A stretch of 64,000 bases of DNA from Lonicera japonica (lineage: Eukaryota; Streptophyta; Magnoliopsida; Dipsacales; Caprifoliaceae). The stretch spans positions 24,119,017-24,183,016 of the forward strand of contig CM038466.1 in the NCBI GenBank assembly GCA_021464415.1, read 5' to 3'. Positions within the stretch are counted from its first letter, which is position 1; each line of letters starts with the position of its first letter. Below are positions 30,070 to 40,450 of the stretch, one piece after another. The notes beneath the pieces were generated by a model. The model was not told the origin of the DNA. It searched no databases and saw only the letters and a program-made list of their open reading frames with translations. The translations under genes and the position numbers were made by a program.

Positions 30070-30345
30070 TACTTCTATAATCCTAAATGTTAGAACCCAT
30101 TCCAACATTGCCAATATATCTAAGTCTTTTTCTAACTTTATTAACCCAGTAAAAATATCCATTGCAGGAACAATCTACCTAAAATTAGTAACAGACTTAC
30201 ACCCAAGTTCCTTAGCAATTAGATGTAATTCATTAATAGAAAACTTATCTGAGTCACAACTTTTAGCATAATTAACAAACCCGCCACTTTAATTTCGATG
30301 CATGTTATTAAATTTGCCTCCGCATTGTAGTTTGATAGTGAACAA
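30070..30345 (-). pseudogene. N-terminal fragment of a MULE-encoded protein
   Basis: The minus strand reads FTIKLQCGGKFNNMHRN, then GGFVNYAKSCDSDKFSINEL, HLIAKELGCKSVTNF and MDIFTGLIKLEKDLDILAML with two stops. The pattern (FT-K-HHGG-F, GG-V-Y, D-D--S--EL-----ELG) is that of the PB1-like N-terminal domain found in plant MULE transposases. No MURA or DDE transposase core follows, so only the first exon remains in this element. Confidence 0.6.
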
Positions 30346-30921
30346 TGAAGAGTTCAAAGTTAAAAGTTTTTCCAAAAAAACAATGAAAAAAATTGTGTAA
30401 ATAACTCAGTAGTCGTATATGTATTGCAATATTTGAAAACGAAGATAAAAGAAAAAGCAGGTAAAATTTTCAGTTTGATATTGTTTCAAAACGAAGACGA
30501 GAGAAAAAGAAGAAGTAGGAACTTACAGTATAGGAGATTCGGATCTTGGTAAAGATCACTATAAGCCTTCAAAGACCACTCCATTACAGGCAAATCTTCA
30601 AACTAGGGCTTCCATTGCATGAGATTTCTTCTTTGATTGTGTAACATTTCTTCCTTTGCTTTGCTCTAATGCTTTGTATTTATAAGTTAGGGTTTCTACT
30701 AGTTAATGAAGAAGGGAAAAATAAATATATACTAAATAGATAAAAATACCCTAAGTGAAGTGCACGCGAGAATGATTATATTAATGTTTCACGGTTAAAC
30801 ATGATGGAAGGGCTTGTGCTATTTAAATTGTATAGTTTAATGGCTTAATTGACTTAAAATTGAGTTTAAGGGCTCAATTAAACTTAGCGTATAGTTTAAG
30901 GGCTTCCGGTATTATTTACTC

Positions 30922-31506
30922 TTTTTTTTCTTTACTTTGAATCCCACAGTTGATGATTTCCATTAGCCTCTGCTAAGTGAGTACATCAACGGCTATTTTA
31001 ACCTTGTCTTCATCACCTTCTTGATCTCCAATATGATATTATATTAAAATTCTTGCTCAAAACAAACATAAGAATGTATTTGAAATTGTAAAGGTTAAAG
31101 TTGCAACAAATTATGCTTTGTAAAAAATTAAATAGGGCTAACCAACTAATTAAAGGATATATCTCTCTCAATATATTTATGTAAATGTATACACAGGTAT
31201 ATATATATACATATAAAATTAGAGGTGTAACACTTATAGCATTGGGCAATATTTGGTGGCATTAATTAGCATTTAGTCTTTTTCTCAATTTAGGCTAATC
31301 TGCACAAATTCTTTCAAGTTGGCTAATGCAAGTTGTAAGTTTTATTGCACTCACATATATATTGAAGAACCTTCTCATTGTTGATCTTATGGATGTGAGA
31401 CATTTGGGTCTTGAGAAAATTGGATAGTTAGGGTAAAATTTGCGGTTTTTTTAAAGATTGATGATGCCTTTGGAATGAGTCCACTACTAGTATAAAATAA
31501 TATTGC
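30922..31506. other. AT-rich intergenic DNA
   Basis: No gene supported. TATATA and GTATATA runs occur near 31190-31215. Confidence 0.4.
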
Positions 31507-32405
31507 TAAGGCCTTGTTTACTTGCCACTTAATTTGCCACTTAAATCTGAAAACTTAAAATTTTCAGATTTAAGTGGTTGACAAAGTTGTTCACTAATTA
31601 AAAAAATTAAGTGACCACTTAATTTTTACCACTTAAAACTTAAAATTTTCATCCAAAATTTTAAGTGGCAAAGTTGCCACTTAAAACTGAAACTTAATTT
31701 TAATGAGGATAAAATGTCCAACTTACCCCTACTCTTGTGGTTTTTCATTTTCTTTACGCTGAAAAGTGATGATTGTATTTGTACCTGGGCAAAAGAGTAC
31801 ATAAGGCTGGTGTCGAGGGATCTAGGAGCAGACCATGAGTAAATCACCTCAATTTCTTCACTTCTTTCTTCCATTTCTCCCCTCTCTCTCTCTCTCTCCA
31901 ATTTGAATTTGATTGTGAAATGGTTTGGAGAAGAGGGACATAGAATATATATATATATATGCATAAGTGTATGTCCATCTTGCCCAGGTACAAATAAAGT
32001 TTTTCTTTACGCTGATGAATAGTTATTTATATATACGTTTTTTTATCATTTTATCATTTTCTTGTGGTTTCCAATTATTTCAACAAGATGAGGAAATAAC
32101 AACTTATATAGAGAATCTTACCACGTGGATTAGCAAAAAGGAGTTGCTCTATACTTGGTTCAAGGATTGGAAGATAGATTATCAATGTTTAAGTAATTTT
32201 AATATAATATAATATTATATCTTTCTTATTTTCATTTGAAATCATGTGTTCAAAATAAAATAATAAAGGCAAAATTGACATAATAAAAAAAATTCAGTTT
32301 TCAGATGTGTTATATTCAAATAAATAACATTTTTTCAGATACAATTTTCAGAATTAAACAAACAGCTTTTTTAGTTTTCAGTTTTTTTACTAAACGCCAC
32401 CTAAG
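31507..32405. mobile_element. degenerate MITE-like tract with internal foldback
   Basis: The left edge TAAGGCCTTGTTTACTTG and the complement of the right edge (TTAGGTGGCGTTTAGTAAA) look like diverged hAT TIRs, and the arms are rich in CCACTTAA and CTGAAAACT words. In the middle, TTTGTACCTGGGCAA (31778-31792) is exactly inverted at 31980-31994, while TTTTCTTTACGCTGA (31748-31762) is directly repeated at 32001-32015. No target duplication was found. Confidence 0.4.
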
Positions 32406-33096
32406 TGGCTTATTGGGCGAGTATTACTTTAGCTTGTCAAACATCAAAAGGCCTATTTTTCATTGAAAAAGAATAATGCATGGTAAAACATGCAATTAAA
32501 AATGTTTGACACAGTTTCACGTAGGATTGAAATATTCTCTACCTTTACACAATTGTCTATATGTTCAGCTTTTGTGTGCTATTTAAAATTATAAACTAAT
32601 TCGATACCAATTCCCTCGAACCCGAATTTATACATTGTTTAATGATTAAGTACATGAGTTTTGGTATCTTGCTTTGGTGACTCAACTTCTAGAGTTCTTG
32701 TGTAGATACCAAAAATATGGGCGGCAAATACTAAAAATGTGAACAATGGATATCAAAACTCAAGACCACACCCTTTGAACTACATCCTAAAATTTTCAAA
32801 CCCAATGCTGATTTTTTTTTCAAAAGAGGAAAGGAGGCTATGGGAAAATGCCAAGGCTCTAATTGGAAGAAGGAAGTAGAGTTTCAAGAAAAAGAAGTTA
32901 GTTGATGTTTAATTGAGAGGCAACAATTGATCCTTAATTATTAATTTTGAAATGATTGAATATTATATATATATTTTGGATTATTATTTTGAAGTTGAAA
33001 AAGTAAAAAATAAAATAAAATATGGAGCTTTGAACAATGAATTATAGAAGAAAGAAATGGAGCAATCTGTGAGCATAAACTAAAACTAACAGTTAT
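32406..33096. other. AT-rich intergenic DNA upstream of the NB-LRR remnant
   Basis: No coding sequence is supported before the NB-LRR pseudogene begins near 33097. Confidence 0.4.
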
Positions 33097-33687
33097 ATGG
33101 AGACTTTGAGTGATGAGTTATTGGGAGTCGGTGGATTCCCACAGCCTGATGATTTATTTCCTTATCAATTAAGTTTTTATGGAGAGACTAGTCCTCTGGA
33201 AGAATCCTCCCAGCTTAGCTTCGATAAACAAGTGATTAATCTAGTTGACCAACTTATCTCCACAACTCAACCCTAACTTGAAGTTAAATCATTCGCGGGG
33301 ACAACTGAACCACCAAGTATTAACTCGGGCTTGGTTAGACAAGTATATTATCTTCCTTTAGTTGTATCTCATTTTTACATTCGTCGATGTTTGTGTATGT
33401 ATATGATGATGGCAAAAATCGAAAAAGGGATTTATTTTATAGCATTTTATATGATACTTGAGTTTGTAGATGGCATGCTTGAAATGAGCTATGACAAGTT
33501 AGCTAAAAGGGTAATGATTCTTTTAATGGACCATAGATTTCTTATTATTATTGATGATATGTGGGATATTAGGGTCTCGGATGATTTGATAAGCTATTTT
33601 CCAGATAACAGATCGATCTGGAAGCAATTTGTGTTCACAAAAACTATGGATCATTTTTCTTTTCTTAGACTAAACACTATGGATTGA
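33097..33687 (+). pseudogene. 5' part and stray NB-ARC fragment of an R1-type NB-LRR gene
   Basis: An ATG at 33097 opens about 60 codons (METLSDELLGVGGFPQPDDL) ending at a stop, of the kind found ahead of the NB-ARC in late-blight R1-like genes. At 33475-33640 the plus strand reads DHRFLIIIDDMWDIRVSDDL and FVFTK, a kinase-2/RNBS-B segment. A second, fuller NB-ARC starts downstream, so this segment is an extra displaced copy from a duplication or unequal exchange. Confidence 0.65.
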
Positions 33688-33789
33688 AGGCACAACGTTA
33701 TAGTCCGCTTTGTATAGATGAGGAAATTAACACGGGGGACTTATGAACTTCAGTTATATTATGTGTTGTTTAACTTGCAGATTATTTTC

Positions 33790-35935
33790 CTGATGGAAGT
33801 TCAGAAGTAGTGAGTAGTAGGAATGTAAAGGAGGAAGAAATGCCGGGATATAAGGATGAGCTAAGGGAACTAGTTAACCAACTCATTGGACTAATAAAAC
33901 AGCGTGAGGTTATTTCAATTGTGGGGATGCCTGGACTTGGTAAAACAACCTTCGCTAAAATAATTTTAAATCATCATAATGTTGTATATCACTTCCATAT
34001 TCGTGCTTGGACTCGTGTTTCTCTAGCCTATCAGAAGAAGAATTCGTTGATTAACATTTTAAGTTATACTATTGAACTTAGAAATAAGACTTATGAAATA
34101 AGCAATGGAAAATTACTTAAACTTCTAAAGAGACGCTTACTAGGCCATAAATATCTTATTGTGATGGATGACATGTGGGATGTTGGTGCCTGGGATGACT
34201 TGCAGAGATTTTTTCCCACAGTGGAAGCAAAATCATTTTCATTAGTCGCCTAGCAGACGTGGCTTTACATGCACACCAAATAGTCACTATTTTTATATAC
34301 ATTTTCTAACTCAAAGAAAAAGATGGGAACTACTGGTCTAAAAGGTATTCTATAAAAAAACTTTGCCCTCGGAGATTGAAGGATATTAGAGTGCAAATCA
34401 CAAAAAAAATGTGAAGGTCTCCCACTTGCTATTATTGTCATAGCTGGAATTCTTGTAAATGATAATACATTAACTTGGTGGACGGAAGTTGCTAAAAGTG
34501 TTAGTTTTTATATTCTAAGTAATTAGGACTAATACATGGATATCTTAGCACTGAGTTACAACCACTTACATTGTCAATGGAAATCATGCTTCCTCTATTT
34601 AAGGGCTTTCCTAGAAGACCGCAAAATTCAAGTGCGAAAATTGATTTGTTTCTAGGTTGCCGAGGGGTTTATACATCAAAGTGGGAGTAAAAGATTAAAG
34701 GATGCGGTAGATGATTACTTTATGGACCTAATCAATACTAGTTTCTAAATCAAGTCATGTACCATGCACGATGTTATTCATGAGTTATGTATGAGAAAAA
34801 TTAAAGAAAAGAATTTTATACAGGAACTATCCAAAAATGACGAAGACTCTTCCCCTTTAAGTCCTTCTATCGAAAAGCTGGGTCGCCTATGTATGTATTC
34901 AACTTCTTTTTATCATTCTTCTTTGATACCTTTTGCGCAAAAGCCACATTTTTTTTATGCTTTGTGGTTGACGTCTTTTCGAATTTCACGTCATTTATTT
35001 ATGAAGTCTTAAAATTTCTTAGGGTATTGGTTTTGTCATCTATCAAAGCCCCCCACTTTTCAAGTGAAATAGTACAATTAGCTATTTGAGGTACTTTGCC
35101 CTTCAAGCTAAGGTTGGAAGTCTCCCATAGTCGATATCCAACCTCCAATACCTTAAAATCCTTATTGTATCATCAAGGAGCAATGTTACTCTAACAAATT
35201 GAACACATGGAGGATGGCTAACCTAAGACATATTTGCATTAAGCTACGAGAAAACGAGATAAATACCCGTATTTTAAAGGAGTTAAAGGCAACGGTGGCT
35301 ATCCCTTTATTTTGGAAAACCTACGAACTTTGTTATTTGTTCCGTCTTCTCGGTCTTATGAAGATGTTTTGGCAAAGGCCCCCGCATTTGAGGAAGTTGG
35401 GATTTTGTGGGCCTTTTATATTATAATCCAGGGATATAAGATTTCATATTCTAGACTTTTCACACCACCTTGAAATACTAAATTCTTCAATACAACATTC
35501 TGCCGTGAAACATCCTATTCATGTAATTTGATTATGTTTTTTTGATAAACTTAAAAGTTAAAATGCTAATTTTAGCAAATACGACTTTAGCATGGAATGA
35601 AATGTGGACCCTTGGGATGTTACCTAACCTCGAAGTTCTGAAATTAAAGCATAATGCTTGTGTTGGGAGACAATGGGAAATAAATGATGGGGGGTTTTGT
35701 CTACTAAAATTCTTGAAATTCCAAAACCTAGATGTTGTGTAGTGGATTGCCTCCAGTAATCACTTCCATGTCTTCAACATTTAGTACTGCATGGTGCCGA
35801 GTTCTTAAAGAGATTCCATTAACTCTAGGAGAAATACCAACATTGGAGATGATGGAGGTATATTGGCATAGTGAAATCGCCACAAATTCTGCCCGCAAAA
35901 TTAAGAAAGATATAGAGGATAAGGAAAATGATTAG
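33790..35935 (+). pseudogene. CC-NB-LRR disease-resistance gene, late-blight R1-like, multiply interrupted
   Basis: NB-ARC motifs run in order: P-loop GMPGLGKTTFAK (about 33927), RNBS-A FHIRAWTRVS, kinase-2 YLIVMDDMWD (about 34151), RNBS-B IIFISRLADVALHA in a shifted frame (about 34225), GLPL CEGLPLAIIVIAGIL (about 34405), and MHDVIHELC (34764). Leucine-rich pieces follow to a C-terminal phrase LKEIPLTLGEIPTLEMMEV (about 35795). Such proteins are intracellular immune receptors that bind and hydrolyse ATP to switch on defence. Frameshifts after kinase-2 and several later stops (for example 34252, 35012, 35426, 35742) rule out a full product. The R1-type layout is frequent in asterids, which supports the taxonomic guess. 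Confidence 0.85.
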
Positions 35936-36189
35936 GTGAAGATCATTACAAAAGATGAAAGAGGATGATCAAATGATGTACTAAAAATAAATATGTTTAC
36001 TCCCCCTTTTTTTTTAAGTATTTTGTCCATTTTTTTTTTGTATTTCTCGCCACACAGATATAACCATTTATCACGTTACTGCATTTGTTACTAAGAAATC
36101 ACATATAATATAATATCGTATCTATGTATATGTCACAGATATTCAGATATTGCATCTAGCTATATATTACAATTTTCACTAGAAGCAGA

Positions 36190-36391
36190 TATAATATTTG
36201 GGTATAGATAGGAATTACATCTTTTTAAAAAAAAAAATTAAAAGATGACCATGTATTAAAATTAAAACGATTTTTAAAAAGTTGGAAGACAACCACATTC
36301 GAAGTGTGCAAGTTGGTCAAGGAAGCATAAAACACATAAATATGATGAGTTAAGGAAGCATAAAACTACAATTTATCAAATTTTCTATTAT
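36190..36391 (+). repeat. left host direct repeat flanking the viral block
   Basis: About 202 bp, starting TATAATATTTGGGTATAGAT and ending AATTTTCTATTAT, is repeated in the same orientation at 44589-44797. The copies differ by a handful of substitutions, a poly-A length change and an 8-bp insertion in the right copy. They abut the viral sequence on each side, like an unusually long target-site duplication. Confidence 0.85.
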
Positions 36392-36811
36392 TATAATGAG
36401 ATTTCAACTACTTTATTAAAGTAAAGCTAAAAACTTTATTAAAGTTAGTGGCTTTGTTCGGACGCCTGCAGCCGCACCTCTTACGCGCATCCAGCACACA
36501 ATAGCAAGGACCCACACAACAATTGTTTCTGCTTTATTTAAAGTTAAAGTTGTAATTACTGTTTGCTTTAATTATATAATACTATTTGCTTTTGTCTGTT
36601 TGTCTTTTTCTCCCCTTTAAATTAGAAGGTTGTGTTTAGACAGGGGGCATCTTTTTGTTTGGTTGTTTTCCTTTCATTTTGAAAGTTTCTCTCTCTCTCT
36701 CTGTTGTATCTTTTTCTTTTCTTTCTCTATTTGTATTATTAGCTTGAATTTAATAAAAATCCAATTTCTGATCTTCATCTACGATCCTATAATCAATTTT
36801 GGTATCAGTAA
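36392..36811 (+). promoter_or_regulatory. caulimovirid leader, half A, with primer-binding site
   Basis: It starts TATAATGAGATTTCAACTAC and contains paired words ACTTTATTAAAG, a CT-repeat tract near 36690 and TGGTATCAG at 36800-36808, which matches the 3' end of initiator tRNA-Met, the usual primer of plant pararetrovirus minus-strand synthesis. The same leader, a few percent diverged, is present on the minus strand at 44157-44588. Confidence 0.8.
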
Positions 36812-38686
36812 TTGATAAATATTACTATCGTGGTTGATAAAGATTTTATTCTTAAAGATATAGCCATTCTTGATACTGGGGCTGATATGAATTATATTAG
36901 GGAAGGTTTAGTCCCTATCAAGTATTTTGAAAAAACCTCAGAGTCTATGACTAGTGCAAGAGGTAATAAGTTAAAAATTAAGTTTAAATTATCTAATGCT
37001 TATGTTTGTAATGACGATATGTGTATTAAAAGTACTTTTGTTCTAATTAAGAATTTATCCCAACGTATTATATTAGGTACTCCTTTTATAAGCCTTATAG
37101 AACCATTTTCAAAAACGGCTGAAGGAGTGGTTACTAAATTTGAAGATAAAGAAATTATTTTTCGATTTATTACCCAACCTCGGATAAGGAAGTCAATGAG
37201 GTTAAAGATAAATTTGTTTTTAAAGAAAAGCATTTAAAATATTTACAAGAAGATTTTAAAATTATGAATATAAATCTTCAGATTAATGCTCCTAAAACAA
37301 AACTTTCTATTAAAAATTTACAGGAAAAAATTGTTCGTGAAATTTGTAGTCCTTCCTTATGAGGAAGATTTTGATGAGAAAAATATTTCTACTAAGGCTA
37401 GACTTTCTCAAATGAATTCCGTTTTATTAGAATATTGCAAGACTGAGATTTCTTCTTTTATAGAGAAAAACCTTATTAGGAAAAGCTATTCCCCCTGGAG
37501 TTGTACAGCCTTTTATGTTAACAAGGCTTTTGAAATTGAAAGAGGTGCTCCCAGGTTGGTTATTAACTATAAACCTTTAAATAAAGTTTTAAAATGGATT
37601 AGATATCTTCTTCCCAATAAAAAAGATTTATTAGTTCGTTTACAAGCTACTACTATATTTTTTAAATTTGATTTAAAATTCGAATATTGGCAGATTTAGA
37701 TTGCTAAAGTTGATAAGTATAAAACTGCTCTCACTGTCCCTTTTGGACATTATGAATGGAATTTTATGGCATTCGGGCTTAAAAATACCCCTTCGAAGTT
37801 TCAAAATATTATGAATGATATTTTCACTCCCTATAGCACATTTTCTATTGTTTATATTGATGATATTCTTATCTTCTCTAATAGTATTGATCAACATATT
37901 AAGCATATTTAGATTTTCATAAAAATTATAAAAAAAGCTGGTTTAGTTGTCTCGGCCAAAAAGATGAGTATTTTTCAAACTAAAATAAGATTTTTAGGTT
38001 ATGAAATTACTAAGGGAAGTATTATCCCTATTAATAGAGCTATTGAATTTGCATATAAATTCCCTAATGAAATTAGAGATAAAACTCAATTACAAAGATT
38101 TCTGGGATCTCTAAATTATATTTGTGATTATTACCAAAATCTGGCTATAGATTGTATTCCTTTGTATGAAAGGTTGAGAAAAAATCCTCCTCCGTGGTTT
38201 GATAGGCATACTAAAGCAGTTAAAATTATTAAATCCAAAGTTAAACAACTTTCTTGTTTAGCCCTTGTCTCACCTTATTCTTTTAAAATAGTTGAGACCG
38301 ACGTTTCAGATATTGGTTATGGTGGTATTTTTAAACAGAAGTTTAAATACTCTGATAAAGAAATCTTATCTAGATTTACTTTTGGAAAATGGAATGATGC
38401 CCAGAAAAATTATTCCACTATTAAAAAGGAGATATTATATGTTGTAGAATGTATTTCTGATTTCCAAGAAGATTTATTAAATCAAGAGTTTCTTTTACGT
38501 ATTGATTGCCAAGCCGCTAAAGATGTGCTTGAAAAATATGTTAAAAATATTGCTTCAAAACAAATATTTGCTAGATGGCAGGCTATATTATTGGTATTTG
38601 ATTTTAAAATAGAATTTATAAAAGGAGAATCAAATTTTCTTCCTGATTTCTTAACTAAAGAATTTTTGCAGGGTACGGTCTCATGA
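36812..38686 (+). pseudogene. endogenous caulimovirid polyprotein part: aspartic protease, reverse transcriptase, RNase H (half A)
   Basis: The protease has the catalytic ILDTGADMNYI near 36867 and IILGTPF near 37070. The reverse transcriptase runs from about 37360, with INYKPLNK near 37565 and the active-site IVYIDDILIFS near 37850. RNase H follows (acidic VETDVSDIGYGG near 38290, LRIDCQAAKDVL near 38500). Stops (for example 37697-37699 and near 37909) and a frame disturbance around 37237-37330 inactivate it. The protease begins within about 25 bases of the primer-binding site, so the movement and coat regions that should precede it are absent in this half. The gene ends in ATGA, overlapping the start of ORF2. 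Confidence 0.9.
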
Positions 38687-40053
38687 ATAGACCACCAGGT
38701 TCCTCCTCTTCTTATAGAGGACGTGGAGGCAGGAGAAGAGGACAACCTCAAAGTCGCAGTCCTCAAATTATTGGTACCTCTGGGATTAAATCCCAAGCAA
38801 GCTCTTCTCAGGTTAAACCACCGTCTCCTTCGACGTTTAAAGAAGCTCTTAAAGAGGAAGTTCAGGTGGCTTTAAAGAAGCCGCAACAGGATTTTGTTTT
38901 ATATTTATAAGAGAGTGATAAAAGATTTGCTCTTAACTCCGGGACTATTGCCCAAATGTATTTTGAAAACAAAATAAAATTTTCGCTTATCAGTGGAAAA
39001 ACTAGAGATTATTATGAGGCTATTCTTATTGACACTGAAAGTGTACAATTTACTCACATGAACAGAAATGTGGGATCCTATAATCCAGAAATTGCCTTTA
39101 GTAAAGCATTTATTAAAGGGATAATAAATATCGAGGAGTGGGGATTAAATCCCAATAAAGAGAAAACTTTAAGGAATTATTACTCCGATTCAAGAGCAGG
39201 ACCCATTACGTATAATTATTGGGATTATATTGATGCTTATAAGAAGGCATTTCTATATCAAAACCAGTATAACACTCATACCTAGTTCTTTCGTATCGAC
39301 AGCCTTAAAGGTGAAGGTTTGGATAATAATTTAAAAACTCTTCCTCATTGGTTTTTCCAATGGTTCATGCTTAATGGGCCAGAGGAGGATGTTCTTTCAA
39401 ACAAGTTATATGAAGTTTGTAATGCTTATAGCAAAAATAATCCTAGGTTGCTTATTAAAGAGCAATACCCCATTAAAAATTTTGAATTATTGCACTTTTT
39501 TGTTAAATATCATATTCCCTAGATTTTTCAGTGGAATTTTAATACCATTACCCGTAGTAACGGTTTATTTGTTTTAGTCTGTGACTATTATTATAAATGG
39601 TGGCAAAAATTTGAAACCATTGAGCTTATAGCCCAGATAAAAAAGGATCTTTTTGAATTTCTTGAATTCAATAAACATGCCGAAGATGATGAAGCTTTCT
39701 TAAAGGAACAAAACATTGAAAAAGATGAGTTTAAAATTCCCTCTCTTGCGTCTCTTAAAGAAAAATTTTCTAATACCCCGATTAAAGAGCTTAAAGAAAA
39801 AATTCTTCAAACTTTAGCCTCCCAATTAGATATGGACGAAGATATCATGTATATGTCTCAGGATTCAAAATCCGAAGTTAAGTCAGTTAAATTTGAGTCC
39901 AATAATCAGCTCATCAATATTGAAGAAAATGAAGATTTTGCTGAGCCAAATGAAGACATGACTATCCATATGGGAAGATGGCTCGCCCGTCTGTTTAAAG
40001 ACGCCAATACTCCACCTACCAAAGAAGACAAAGGAAAAAAACAAGTGGAGTAA
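38683..40053 (+). pseudogene. endogenous caulimovirid ORF2, function unknown
   Basis: The ATG at 38683 overlaps the preceding stop (ATGA). One frame runs 457 codons to TAA at 40051-40053, broken only by stops at 38908-38910, 39283-39285 and 39520-39522. The N-terminus is rich in Arg/Gly/Ser (SSYRGRGGRRRGQPQSRS), an RNA-binding-like composition. The centre has many aromatic residues and the C-terminus is acidic. I recognise no domain. A second ORF of unknown role after the RT-RNase H ORF is a feature of florendoviruses, the basis for suggesting that genus. Confidence 0.7.
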
Positions 40054-40067
40054 TTATTAAGCAAAAA

Positions 40068-40153
40068 CATTATAATGAGATTACAACTACTTTATTAAAG
40101 TAAAGCTAAAAACTTTATTAAAGTTAGTGGCTTTGTTCGGACGTCTGTAGCCG
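40068..40153 (+). repeat. terminal redundancy of half A (start of leader repeated)
   Basis: After ORF2 the sequence runs ATTATAATGAGATTACAACT and onward through ACTTTATTAAAG and GGCTTTGTTCGGACG, repeating the first 80 or so bases of the leader at 36392-36475 in the same orientation. Half A therefore spans slightly more than one turn of a circular genome. At 40149-40158 it changes, within the shared word AGCCG, into minus-strand protease sequence of half B. Confidence 0.85.
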
Positions 40154-40450
40154 TTTTTTAAAATGGTTCTATAAGGCTTATAAAAGGAGTACCTAATATA
40201 ATACGTTGGGATAAATTCTTAATTAGAATAAAAGTACTTTTAATACACATACCGTCATTACAAACTAAGCATTATATAATTTAAACTTAATTTTTAGCTT
40301 ATTACCTCCTGCACTAGTCATAGACTTTGAGGTTTTTTCAAAATACTTGATAGGGACTACTAAACCTTCCCTAATACAATTCATATCAGCCCCAATATCA
40401 AGAAGAGCTATATTTTTAAGAATAAAATCTTTATCAACCATGATATTAAT
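40154..40450 (-). pseudogene. endogenous caulimovirid protease fragment (half B)
   Basis: On the minus strand this repeats the protease start of half A (36820-37122) with several substitutions and at least one frame break. The catalytic motif is altered to DIGAD in place of DTGAD. It is cut at the tail-to-tail junction, so half B has no reverse transcriptase. Confidence 0.85.

Larger units (their letters stand above)
25542..30921. mobile_element. MULE with long terminal inverted repeats, carrying a nested hAT element
   Basis: The ends are inverted copies of about 180 bp: left 25542-25722 and right 30742-30921 share ACCGGAAGCCCTTAA, TTGAGCCCTTAAACTCAATT, AGCCCTTCC(A/G)TCATGTTTA and CACTTCACTTAGGG. 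The flanks are T-runs (ten T before 25542, eight T after 30921), consistent with insertion into poly-T with a homopolymeric 8-9-bp duplication. Long TIRs of this kind are typical of Mutator-like elements. The transposase core was not found. A minus-strand N-terminal MULE fragment survives at 30070-30345. The middle is occupied by a later hAT insertion. Confidence 0.8.
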
